Shown here: positions 16,569 to 22,984 of the stretch, one piece after another
Layout of the letters: every line of letters begins with the position of its first letter
Position numbering within the stretch: the first letter of the stretch is position 1
The notes under the pieces: generated by a model
The model's input: the letters and a program-made list of their open reading frames with translations, nothing else
Databases searched by the model: none
Told to the model about the DNA's origin: nothing
Assembly: GCA_001303225.1 (NCBI GenBank)
Contig: LJNI01000008.1
Coordinates: forward strand, 1-23,927
Direction: 5' to 3'
DNA: 23,927 bases
Source: a candidate division TA06 bacterium DG_78
GTDB lineage: Bacteria > Hydrothermota > Tepidihabitantia > SM23-42
Translations under genes and position numbers: made by a program

Positions 16569-17010
16569 TAGCGGATGCAAACGAATAGGCTGTTGCATAG
16601 AGAACTAACATACAAGATTATTGGAACATTTTACAAGGTTCATAAGAATCTTGGTTGCGGATTTACAGAAAAGATTTATCAACGAGCCATAGAAATAGAG
16701 TTCAAAAAAGAAAATATCCCGTATGAGATTGAAAAAGAATTTGAAGTTAATTATAATGGCAAAAAATAGGTCGTTTTCGACTAGATCTGGTAATTGATAA
16801 TAAAGTGATTGTTGAGTTGAAAGCAGTTGAAAGACTTCCTAAAGTATTCCGCGAGCAATTAATTTCGCAGTTAAAAGCATCCCCGTATGAAGTCGGCTTA
16901 TTAGTTAATTTTGGCGCTCCGAAATTACAATACATTCGCTTAGCGCGAACTAAATCAGTATGAATTTGTCTTTTTACATCCGTATGAATCTGCTTCAATC
17001 TGTCTGAATC
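16554..17010. mobile_element. H repeat copy E: arms flanking a GxxExxY nuclease gene
   Basis: The left arm (16554-16587) and right arm (16977-17010) match in inverse orientation at 24 of 34 positions and align with the arms of copies B, C, F and G, whose loops are only 3-4 nt. Here the loop is about 390 bp and holds one open-frame remnant. The left arm overlaps the end of liuC, and the right arm is followed 11 bp later by the biotin carboxylase start. The 7-bp hairpin/Shine-Dalgarno end found in other copies is missing. Confidence 0.7.
16575..16963 (+). pseudogene. GxxExxY protein (PD-(D/E)XK nuclease-like), frameshifted
   Basis: The reading frame starts in the left repeat arm and gives 'LLHRELTYKIIGTFYKVHKN' and 'GCGFTEKIYQRAIEIEF', the GxxExxY signature (G-F-T-E-K-I-Y). 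It stops at TAG 16767-16769, after a run of six A. Adding one A restores a continuous product: 'IGRFRLDLVIDNKVIVELKA' and on to 'LLVNFGAPKLQYIRLARTK', ending at TGA 16961-16963. The second half carries the D...ExK nuclease core (D in RLDLVI, ELK). The intact product would be about 129 residues, normal for the family. Loss of one base, slippage on the A-run, or an assembly error are all possible. No ribosome-binding site is evident. Confidence 0.85.
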
Positions 17011-17021
17011 ATAAGATTTTT

Positions 17022-18521
17022 ATGCTTTTCAAAAAAATCTTAATCGCTAATCGGGGCGAAATTGCTATCCGTGTTGCCCGCTCCTGCCGGGAACTCGGTA
17101 TATCGACAGTTGGTGTCTATTCTACAGTAGATAAAGAATCGCTACATCTTCGCTACGTAGATGAGGCTGTATGTATTGGTGAAGCAACGCCTCTGGCGAG
17201 TTATCTTAATATGGGTGCTATCATTAATGCCGCAAAAAAGACGAAAGCAGAAGCGATTCATCCAGGTTATGGTTTCCTTGCTGAGAATTCTCAATTTGCA
17301 AAAGATTGTGAAGATGCTGGCATAATTTTTATTGGCCCCAGTTCCAAGGCGTTGGCACTTGTTGGTGATAAGGTGGCATCACGTAATACAGTTAAACATA
17401 TCGGAGTGCCAATTATTCCAGGTATGGAAGCGTCGAGTACCACCATGCAGAGTTTCAAGAAAATGGCACAGCAGGTGGGCTACCCGGTTATTGTAAAAGC
17501 ATCGATGGGTGGTGGTGGCAAAGGTATGAGAATCGTACAGAGCGAAAAAGAACTCGAGGCGAGTGTTGCAGTTGGTCAGCGAGAAGCAAAGAGTGCGTTT
17601 GGAGATGAAACTGTTTATCTCGAAAAATATATTGAAAAACCTCGACACATTGAATTTCAGGTCTTACGGGACACCTTCGGTAATGTGGTTCACCTCTACG
17701 AGCGTGAATGTTCAATTCAACGTCGACATCAAAAAATTATCGAAGAAACCCCCTCCCCCATTCTAGACGCAGATCTACGCCATAAGATGGGTGAAGCAGC
17801 AAAACAGGTAATCGCAGCAGCAGAATATACTAATGCAGGAACAGTAGAATTCTTGCTCGATGCAGATAAGAATTTTTATTTTCTGGAAGTGAACGCCCGT
17901 GTTCAGGTCGAACACCCGATAACCGAGATGGTAATTGGTACTGATTTGGTTCGTTGGCAGATTATGATTGCCTCAGGCGAAAAGATAAATTGTAAACAGG
18001 ATCAAATAAAGCAACGTGGGCACGCAATAGAATCAAGGATATATGCTGAGGATCCAGAAAATAACTTTATGCCATCGCCAGGACATATCCTATTTTTGCT
18101 CGAACCGAGTGGCCCAGGTATACGGGTCGATTCAGGTATATATCAAGGATGTAATATCCCACCACATTATGATCCTATTTTATCAAAATTGATTGTCTGG
18201 GCAGAAACAAGAGACATGGCAATATCGCGTATGTCCCATGCTTTAAAGAATTATGTCATTTTAGGAATAAAGAATAATATAGAATTTTTGAAACACATTA
18301 TGTATACAAAAAAATTTATTGATGGTGATTATAATACGCATTTCATCGATAATAATGAAATGGATTTATTGCGACAAAAAAAAGAAATAAATATCGCCCT
18401 GATAGCTGCTGCATTACGTGATGTAGAAACAAAAAGCATACGTAGTGAACCCACAGGACAAACAAAAAGCGAAACGAGTCCCTGGCAAGAACTTGGGAAA
18501 TGGGAGATATGCCAACACTAG
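17022..18521 (+). CDS. Biotin carboxylase subunit of the second acyl-CoA carboxylase (MCC alpha, split)
   Basis: This 499-residue biotin carboxylase parallels the one at 1240 with clear divergence. It shows 'FKKILIANRGEIAIRVARSC', ATP-grasp loop '[13 protein letters not shown]', '[20 protein letters not shown]' and catalytic 'EVNARVQVEHPITEM', then 'IESRIYAEDPENNFMPSPG'. Position downstream of mccB and the LiuC-type hydratase makes it the likely alpha-side partner of 3-methylcrotonyl-CoA carboxylase. The usual MCC alpha is a fused biotin carboxylase-BT-carrier chain; here the carrier is a separate gene 163 bp downstream. The ATG at 17022 has no good Shine-Dalgarno, because the arm of the inserted element ends only 11 bp upstream; the start is chosen by family alignment. 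Confidence 0.92.
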   Translation: MLFKKILIANRGEIAIRVARSCRELGISTVGVYSTVDKESLHLRYVDEAVCIGEATPLASYLNMGAIINAAKKTKAEAIHPGYGFLAENSQFAKDCEDAGIIFIGPSSKALALVGDKVASRNTVKHIGVPIIPGMEASSTTMQSFKKMAQQVGYPVIVKASMGGGGKGMRIVQSEKELEASVAVGQREAKSAFGDETVYLEKYIEKPRHIEFQVLRDTFGNVVHLYERECSIQRRHQKIIEETPSPILDADLRHKMGEAAKQVIAAAEYTNAGTVEFLLDADKNFYFLEVNARVQVEHPITEMVIGTDLVRWQIMIASGEKINCKQDQIKQRGHAIESRIYAEDPENNFMPSPGHILFLLEPSGPGIRVDSGIYQGCNIPPHYDPILSKLIVWAETRDMAISRMSHALKNYVILGIKNNIEFLKHIMYTKKFIDGDYNTHFIDNNEMDLLRQKKEINIALIAAALRDVETKSIRSEPTGQTKSETSPWQELGKWEICQH

Positions 18522-18684
18522 TAAAAATCCGAAGCACGAAACAATATCTCCCGAAAATCATCGAGATGAAAATGAGATTAGATTTTCGTGGATGCTCGAA
18601 AAATTATCAAAATCGAAGATTTTGGATTTTTCGGCAAAATGTTCAAAATTCGAAACGCTTCAGTCATAGGATTTAATCTACGGT
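18522..18684. repeat. Intergenic R2 fragment and AT-rich inverted sequence
   Basis: 'ATCCGAAGCACGAAACAATA' at 18527-18546 joins what look like the two ends of an R2 repeat with the middle missing. The rest has short self-complementary pieces such as CGAAAATC (18553-18560) against GATTTTCG. There is no gene and only a weak ribosome-binding site before 18685. Confidence 0.5.
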
Positions 18685-19179
18685 ATGGAATATAAATTTA
18701 TTCATAAAGACAAATTACACACCATTAAATTAGAAAAAAAAGAGGATTTTTATAAATTAGTGATCGATCAAGATAAATCTTATGAGATTATTGATTTTAC
18801 AGCTCAGAAAAATATTCTTTCGTTCAAATTAGACAACAAGTTAATAAATGTATATTTTGCTGAAGATAATGATAGAAAATATTTATCAATTGATGGCAAT
18901 TATTTCATTCTTGAATCAGAAAAGAAAAAGGCAACAAGTGCCAGAGAAGCTGTATTGCTAAAAGGAAATAGTGTAGCCTCGCCCATGCCCGGATTACTCG
19001 TTAAAGTATCTGTCTCAATAGGAGATAAGGTAAAAGTAGGAACAACATTAGCAATTGTTGAAGCGATGAAAATGCAAAATGAATTGCGCGCACCGTGTGA
19101 CGGTATCGTTTCTAAAATAAACTTTAATGAAGGCGATCAAGTAGATGTTCTTAAGCCAATAGTTGAATTGGAAACGTAA
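18685..19179 (+). CDS. Biotin carboxyl carrier protein with BT-like N-terminal region (second carboxylase)
   Basis: This 164-residue protein has the same length and plan as the carrier at 2843. The biotinyl domain runs from 'ASPMPGLLVKVSVSIGDKV' through 'VEAMKMQNELRAPCDG', with the acceptor lysine at residue 129, to the C-terminus. The first 80 residues ('YKFIHKDKLHTIKLEKKEDF') are charged and beta-rich, and probably act as the BT-like subunit-joining domain (inference). The protein diverges strongly from the first carrier in this N-terminal part, which would fit each carrier docking to its own carboxyltransferase. No clear Shine-Dalgarno is seen; the ATG at 18685 is the first in frame that gives the full domain. 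Confidence 0.92.
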   Translation: MEYKFIHKDKLHTIKLEKKEDFYKLVIDQDKSYEIIDFTAQKNILSFKLDNKLINVYFAEDNDRKYLSIDGNYFILESEKKKATSAREAVLLKGNSVASPMPGLLVKVSVSIGDKVKVGTTLAIVEAMKMQNELRAPCDGIVSKINFNEGDQVDVLKPIVELET

Positions 19180-19183
19180 GAGT

Positions 19184-20005
19184 ATGCATTTTATTTCATT
19201 TGTGGCCTCAGAGAGGAGAAATGGTAATTGCGATCTGTTAGGACGTCTCGCTACTAGATATGCGAAGGAAAGTGGTGCTGACTCGAGCGAGGTTGTTTAC
19301 TTAAAAAATTATAATATTGAACAGTGCCGAGGATGCCTCAGCTGCGTATTTGAGAAGACAAAGTGTAAAATTAATGATGATTTATACCAATTACTCGATG
19401 CAATTCAAAAAGCAGATAGGTTACTATTGATTGCACCGGTATATGTGTTATCAGTTCCTGGTAAATTAAAAATGTTACTAGATCGCTTCCTCTCCGCATA
19501 TGACTATTTGAAAGATTCATATGGCAAACCTGCAATGAGTATAGGAGTAGCAGCACTCAATGATTGGCATCAATTCCAGTTGCCGCTCATAAATCTATTC
19601 CTTCTATCATTCGGTTGTCATATTGTTGACAGCTTTATTGTCTATGGTGCGGGTCCTGGCGAGGTCTTACTTGAAGATCGTACTGCAGAATTACCAGTAT
19701 CTATCCAGAAGTTAATAGACTATAGAAGAACGGCTTTCCAGTCACACGTATCAAAGCACTGTCCAATAGACTTCTCTACACTCTTTGAGCGGATAGAGGG
19801 CACCAATTATCGATGTCCAGTATGTCTTACACCCGCCAAGGTGGCGGAAGATGGATATTTTTTCCATGCTAAAGATCTAAACAATCACCGGTGGACAACA
19901 CAAAAAATCCAAAATCATTACATAAATTGGATTGTAAAAACAAAACCAAGATTCAAATCAAAGTTCAGAGAAATTTTAAAGAAAAGGAAAACTTTTGGTC
20001 TTTAA
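19184..20005 (+). CDS. Iron-sulfur flavoprotein / NADPH-dependent FMN reductase family
   Basis: This 273-residue protein has a flavodoxin-like fold at residues 1-170, with an early FMN-binding region ('MHFISFVASERRNGNCDLL') and 'RLLLIAPVYVLSVPGKLKML'. Cys48, Cys51, Cys54 and Cys61 form a CxxCxxCx6C cluster like the [4Fe-4S] motif of Isf iron-sulfur flavoproteins. The C-terminal 90 residues add 'YRCPVCLTPAKVAEDGYFFH', a single CxxC with a nearby His, absent from simple family members. The ATG at 19184 lies four bases after the carrier stop; a TTG at 19163 would overlap that gene and is less likely. It probably shuttles electrons, with unknown partners. A scaffold for iron-sulfur assembly follows it. 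Confidence 0.85.
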   Translation: MHFISFVASERRNGNCDLLGRLATRYAKESGADSSEVVYLKNYNIEQCRGCLSCVFEKTKCKINDDLYQLLDAIQKADRLLLIAPVYVLSVPGKLKMLLDRFLSAYDYLKDSYGKPAMSIGVAALNDWHQFQLPLINLFLLSFGCHIVDSFIVYGAGPGEVLLEDRTAELPVSIQKLIDYRRTAFQSHVSKHCPIDFSTLFERIEGTNYRCPVCLTPAKVAEDGYFFHAKDLNNHRWTTQKIQNHYINWIVKTKPRFKSKFREILKKRKTFGL

Positions 20006-20063
20006 CAGCATAACCATGATAAATGTTTGCATATTAAAAATGTAACGAGTAAGGAGGTAACAA

Positions 20064-20453
20064 ATGTACAGCGAAAAAGTTATGGACCACTTCATGCATC
20101 CAAGAAATGTTGGCGAAATAAAAGACGCTGATGGTATTGGTGAAGTCGGTAATCCGGTGTGTGGTGATTTGATGACTTTTTATATTAAAGTCGAAGACAA
20201 CCGCATAAAAGATGTTAAATTCAAGACATTCGGATGTGGTGCAGCTATTGCAGTTTCGAGCATGGTGAGTGAAATGGCAAAGGGAAAAACGCTTGAAGAA
20301 GCAATAAAAATCACTAATAAGATGGTTGCCGATAAACTCAGTGGATTACCGCCGAATAAAATGCACTGTTCGAATCTCGGCGCTGATGCACTCCATAAGG
20401 CAATTGAAAATTATCTTGAGAAAAAAAGGAGTAAAAATGGAAGAAAAAAATAA
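20064..20453 (+). CDS. NifU/IscU-like iron-sulfur cluster scaffold
   Basis: This 129-residue protein assembles [Fe-S] clusters for transfer to other proteins. The three scaffold cysteines are Cys33 ('NPVCGD', with Asp35), Cys58 ('TFGCGAAIA') and Cys102 ('MHCSNLG'). 'YSEKVMDHFMHPRNVGEI' is the typical opening. No cysteine desulfurase (IscS/NifS) is next to it. AAGGAGGTAAC at 20052-20062 gives a strong ribosome-binding site. Its 3' end overlaps the start of the next gene by 17 bp, so both are probably translated together. The upstream iron-sulfur flavoprotein is a plausible client. Confidence 0.94.
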   Translation: MYSEKVMDHFMHPRNVGEIKDADGIGEVGNPVCGDLMTFYIKVEDNRIKDVKFKTFGCGAAIAVSSMVSEMAKGKTLEEAIKITNKMVADKLSGLPPNKMHCSNLGADALHKAIENYLEKKRSKNGRKK

Positions 20454-20613
20454 ATATCACTGTCCATACTGTAATGAACCGATAGAAGGCAATCTCTGTA
20501 AACCATGCCAAGTGAAATTTATAAGTTGTAAAAGTTGCGGGCAGATGATGTCTGAAAAGCTCGATAAATGCCCGAAATGTAGGACAGAAAATCCAGCGAA
20601 GCACGAGACATAA
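20437..20613 (+). CDS. Small double zinc-ribbon protein
   Basis: This 58-residue protein has four CxxC pairs: 'YHCPYCNEPI', 'LCKPC', 'SCKSCGQ' and 'KCPKCRTENP', enough for two zinc ribbons. There is no other domain. AAAGGAG at 20425-20431, inside the end of the NifU-like gene, positions the ATG at 20437, and the overlap implies coupled translation. The function is unknown; proteins of this kind often mediate protein or nucleic-acid contacts. The pairing with an iron-sulfur scaffold suggests a metal-related role, but this is conjecture. Confidence 0.85.
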   Translation: MEEKNKYHCPYCNEPIEGNLCKPCQVKFISCKSCGQMMSEKLDKCPKCRTENPAKHET

Positions 20614-20660
20614 CTATTTCTTTGCCTACATCATCACAGCCCATGGAAAAAGGAGGTAGC

Positions 20661-21440
20661 ATGGCTTATAAAAATATCATAGTCGAACTTATGGAAAAAA
20701 TGGGAATGGTAAAGATTAATCGTCCGGATGTTCTCAATGCAGTCAATATAGAAACTATACTCGAAATAGAAAAAGCAATCCATGAGTTCAACGAAAACAA
20801 AAATATTATGGTAATTATTATAACCGGAGAGGGTAAGTCTTTTGTATCAGGGTCAGATATTTCAAAGCTCATTGAGATGGATCCTCTCCAAGCGAGAGAA
20901 TACAGTCAGATTGGCCAACGTGTTCTCTCGTTTATAGAAAATATGGAAAAACCCGTCATCGCTGCAATTAATGGCTATGCTCTTGGCTCTGGGTGCGAAC
21001 TCGCTATGGCGTGTGATATCCGTATTGCCTCTGAAAAGGCTAAATTTGGACAACCCGAAGTAAAATTAGGACTCATTCCAGGACATGCTGGTACCCAACG
21101 TCTGGCAAGGATTGTGGGAATAGGCAAGGCAAAAGAATTGATCTTTACGGGAGGTATAATCGACGCCAATGAGGCATATCGAATCGGGCTCGTAAATAGT
21201 GTAGCTAAGCCTGAGGCGTTACTTGAAGAAACAAAAGCAGTTGCTCAGAAGATTATTGAGGTAGGACCAACCGCAGTACGTCTTGCAAAGACTGTTATTA
21301 ACCGCGGTATTGACACTAATCTCACCACGGCAAATTCGTATGAAACTGAGGCCTTCAGTATATTGTTTGCTACTGATGAAGCAAAAGAAGGAATGAAAGC
21401 ATTCCTTGAAAAACGTAAACCAAATTGGGTTTTAGATTGA
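20661..21440 (+). CDS. Enoyl-CoA hydratase (crotonase)
   Basis: This 259-residue protein hydrates short-chain trans-2-enoyl-CoA to 3-hydroxyacyl-CoA. Both catalytic glutamates of the classical enzyme are present: the one in 'LGSGCELAMACDIRIA' and the one in 'FGQPEVKLGLIPG'. 'GSDISKL' and 'GTQRLARIVG' are family marks. The start is the ATG at 20661, four bases after AGGAGGT; longer in-frame extensions would translate the ribosome-binding site. The 3-hydroxyacyl-CoA dehydrogenase and thiolase downstream complete a beta-oxidation set, so crotonyl-CoA or tiglyl-CoA (isoleucine) are likely substrates. The last sense codon and stop (GAT TGA) are part of an H repeat arm. Confidence 0.92.
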   Translation: MAYKNIIVELMEKMGMVKINRPDVLNAVNIETILEIEKAIHEFNENKNIMVIIITGEGKSFVSGSDISKLIEMDPLQAREYSQIGQRVLSFIENMEKPVIAAINGYALGSGCELAMACDIRIASEKAKFGQPEVKLGLIPGHAGTQRLARIVGIGKAKELIFTGGIIDANEAYRIGLVNSVAKPEALLEETKAVAQKIIEVGPTAVRLAKTVINRGIDTNLTTANSYETEAFSILFATDEAKEGMKAFLEKRKPNWVLD

Positions 21441-21529
21441 GACGGATTCGAGCAGATGCATACAGATACCACATCCGTCTGACTCCGCTTTCATCTGTTT
21501 GCATAAATTTTTTCCTTGAAAAAAGGAGG
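21435..21529. repeat. H repeat copy F: 34-nt inverted arms, 7-bp hairpin and Shine-Dalgarno
   Basis: Arms 21435-21468 and 21472-21505 pair at 20 of 34 positions with a 3-nt loop. The hairpin is TTTTTTC (21508-21514), loop CTT, GAAAAAA (21518-21524), followed directly by GGAGG (21525-21529). The left arm includes the last codon and stop of the crotonase gene. Confidence 0.8.
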
Positions 21530-21533
21530 TTTA

Positions 21534-22871
21534 ATGAACCTGGATGATAGACTTCAGAATGTTACAGTAATTGGAGCAGCGGGCAAAATGGGGAGCGGTA
21601 TTGCTGTCCTTATAGCCCAGGAAATGGCAAAATTAAAACTGAAGCCAGAAAATAAAAATAAAGTGTATAGACTCACCTGTATTGACATAAGCGAAAATGC
21701 ATTGGATGGACTTCGGAGCTATATGCGATCTCAATTGCTCAAGGCATCAGAAAAATCTACTGTATTTCTAAGAGAAATCTATAAGGATCGCAAAGATTTA
21801 GTCGAAAATGCAGAAATTATAAATGCCTTCGTGAATGATGCCTATGCAGTATTAAATTTCACGACTGATTTGTCTGCAGTAAAAGGTGCCCGCATTGTTT
21901 TTGAGGCTATTACTGAAAATGAGAAGGTTAAGATCAAAATTCTTAAAAAAGTAAAAAAAATGTGTAGCGACGGAACATTATTTCTCACCAATACGTCGAG
22001 TATTCCAATTGGCTTTCTCGATGAGAAAGTAGGACTGGATGGCCGTATTATTGGATATCACTTTTACAACCCACCAGTTGTTCAACGTTTGGTAGAAGTA
22101 ATAACAGCAGAAAAGACAACCGAAGAATTGAAGAATATCGGCGAAGAGTTAGGTAAACGCCTACGTAAAAAATTAGTACCTTCGAATGATGTATCAGGAT
22201 TTATCGGTAATGGTCACTTTATGCGTGATGGACTCTACGCAATCAATGAGGTTGAGAGATTAAAGAGTAAATATAGATTTCCCGGTGCCATCTACATCAT
22301 AAACAAAGTCTCCCAAGATTTCCTGTTACGACCCATGGGTATTTTCCAACTCATCGACTATGTTGGCATTGATGTCTTTCAGTGTATCTTGAAAGTGATG
22401 CGCACTCATCTCGGAGATACGATGTTGAAAAGTACACTCGTCGACAAAATGGCTAAACGAGTAATACTCGGAGGACAATACGCTGATGGTTCACAAAGAG
22501 ATGGCTTCCTCAAGTACGAGAAGAACCGACCTATTGGTATCTATCACATTACAAAAAAAGATTATTTTATCATGAGCGATGAATGGAAAAAGAAAATGGA
22601 TTCAAAAATCGGACAGCTTCCTGAAGGATTTGTACCATGGAAGGCATTGCTCGCTCATCCCAAAAAAGAGGATATAATAGGAAACCATTTTAACCACCTT
22701 AAAAATATGAATACGTTAGGTGCTGAACTCGGTCTCAATTATCTTAAAACGACTAAAGAAATTGCGCAAAATTTGGTGCGTGATGGTGTTGCACGCTCTG
22801 GAGATGATGTCAACGCAGTTTTATTGAATGGATTTTATTGGCTGTACGGACCGATCAATAACTACGTTTGA
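21534..22871 (+). CDS. 3-Hydroxyacyl-CoA dehydrogenase, 445-residue form
   Basis: This enzyme oxidises 3-hydroxyacyl-CoA to 3-oxoacyl-CoA with NAD. The N-terminal Rossmann domain opens with 'VTVIGAAGKMGSGIAVL'. 'FEAITENEKVK', 'TNTSSIPI' and 'GYHFYNPPVVQRLVEVI' give the conserved Glu, Ser and catalytic His/Glu pair, and Asn occurs in 'GFIGNGHF'. The first C-terminal domain includes 'LLRPMGIFQLIDYVGIDVFQ'; a further 130 residues after it look like a second, diverged C-terminal domain ending 'LLNGFYWLYGPIN'. At 445 residues it is longer than butyrate-type enzymes (about 280) and lacks the hydratase half of FadB-type fusions. The ATG at 21534 follows GGAGG; an upstream in-frame TTG lies within the repeat hairpin. 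Confidence 0.9.
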   Translation: MNLDDRLQNVTVIGAAGKMGSGIAVLIAQEMAKLKLKPENKNKVYRLTCIDISENALDGLRSYMRSQLLKASEKSTVFLREIYKDRKDLVENAEIINAFVNDAYAVLNFTTDLSAVKGARIVFEAITENEKVKIKILKKVKKMCSDGTLFLTNTSSIPIGFLDEKVGLDGRIIGYHFYNPPVVQRLVEVITAEKTTEELKNIGEELGKRLRKKLVPSNDVSGFIGNGHFMRDGLYAINEVERLKSKYRFPGAIYIINKVSQDFLLRPMGIFQLIDYVGIDVFQCILKVMRTHLGDTMLKSTLVDKMAKRVILGGQYADGSQRDGFLKYEKNRPIGIYHITKKDYFIMSDEWKKKMDSKIGQLPEGFVPWKALLAHPKKEDIIGNHFNHLKNMNTLGAELGLNYLKTTKEIAQNLVRDGVARSGDDVNAVLLNGFYWLYGPINNYV

Positions 22872-22883
22872 AAGATTTATGCG

Positions 22884-22979
22884 GATTCAGACAGATATTA
22901 GCGGATGCATACGGATAAAAAATTCGTTTAAATCTGCGCAAATCCGTTTGTATCTATTTTTCCATAAGGAAAAAAGGAG
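22884..22979. repeat. H repeat copy G: 34-nt inverted arms, 7-bp hairpin and Shine-Dalgarno
   Basis: Arms 22884-22917 and 22921-22954 pair at 22 of 34 positions with a 3-nt loop. The hairpin is TTTTTCC (22957-22963), loop ATAA, GGAAAAA (22968-22974), followed by AGGAG and, six bases later, the thiolase ATG at 22985. Confidence 0.85.
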
Positions 22980-22984
22980 TTATT

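Noticed and set aside
21516..21533. TTG-initiated extension of the 3-hydroxyacyl-CoA dehydrogenase (similar extensions at 15252, 19163 and 20622)
   Set aside because: These codons lie upstream of or within the Shine-Dalgarno sequence, inside a repeat, or inside the preceding gene; the internal ATGs give normal family N-termini.
1190..22979. Dispersed repeats as a CRISPR array
   Set aside because: Copies are kilobases apart, sit between genes, are imperfect, and have no spacers or cas genes.
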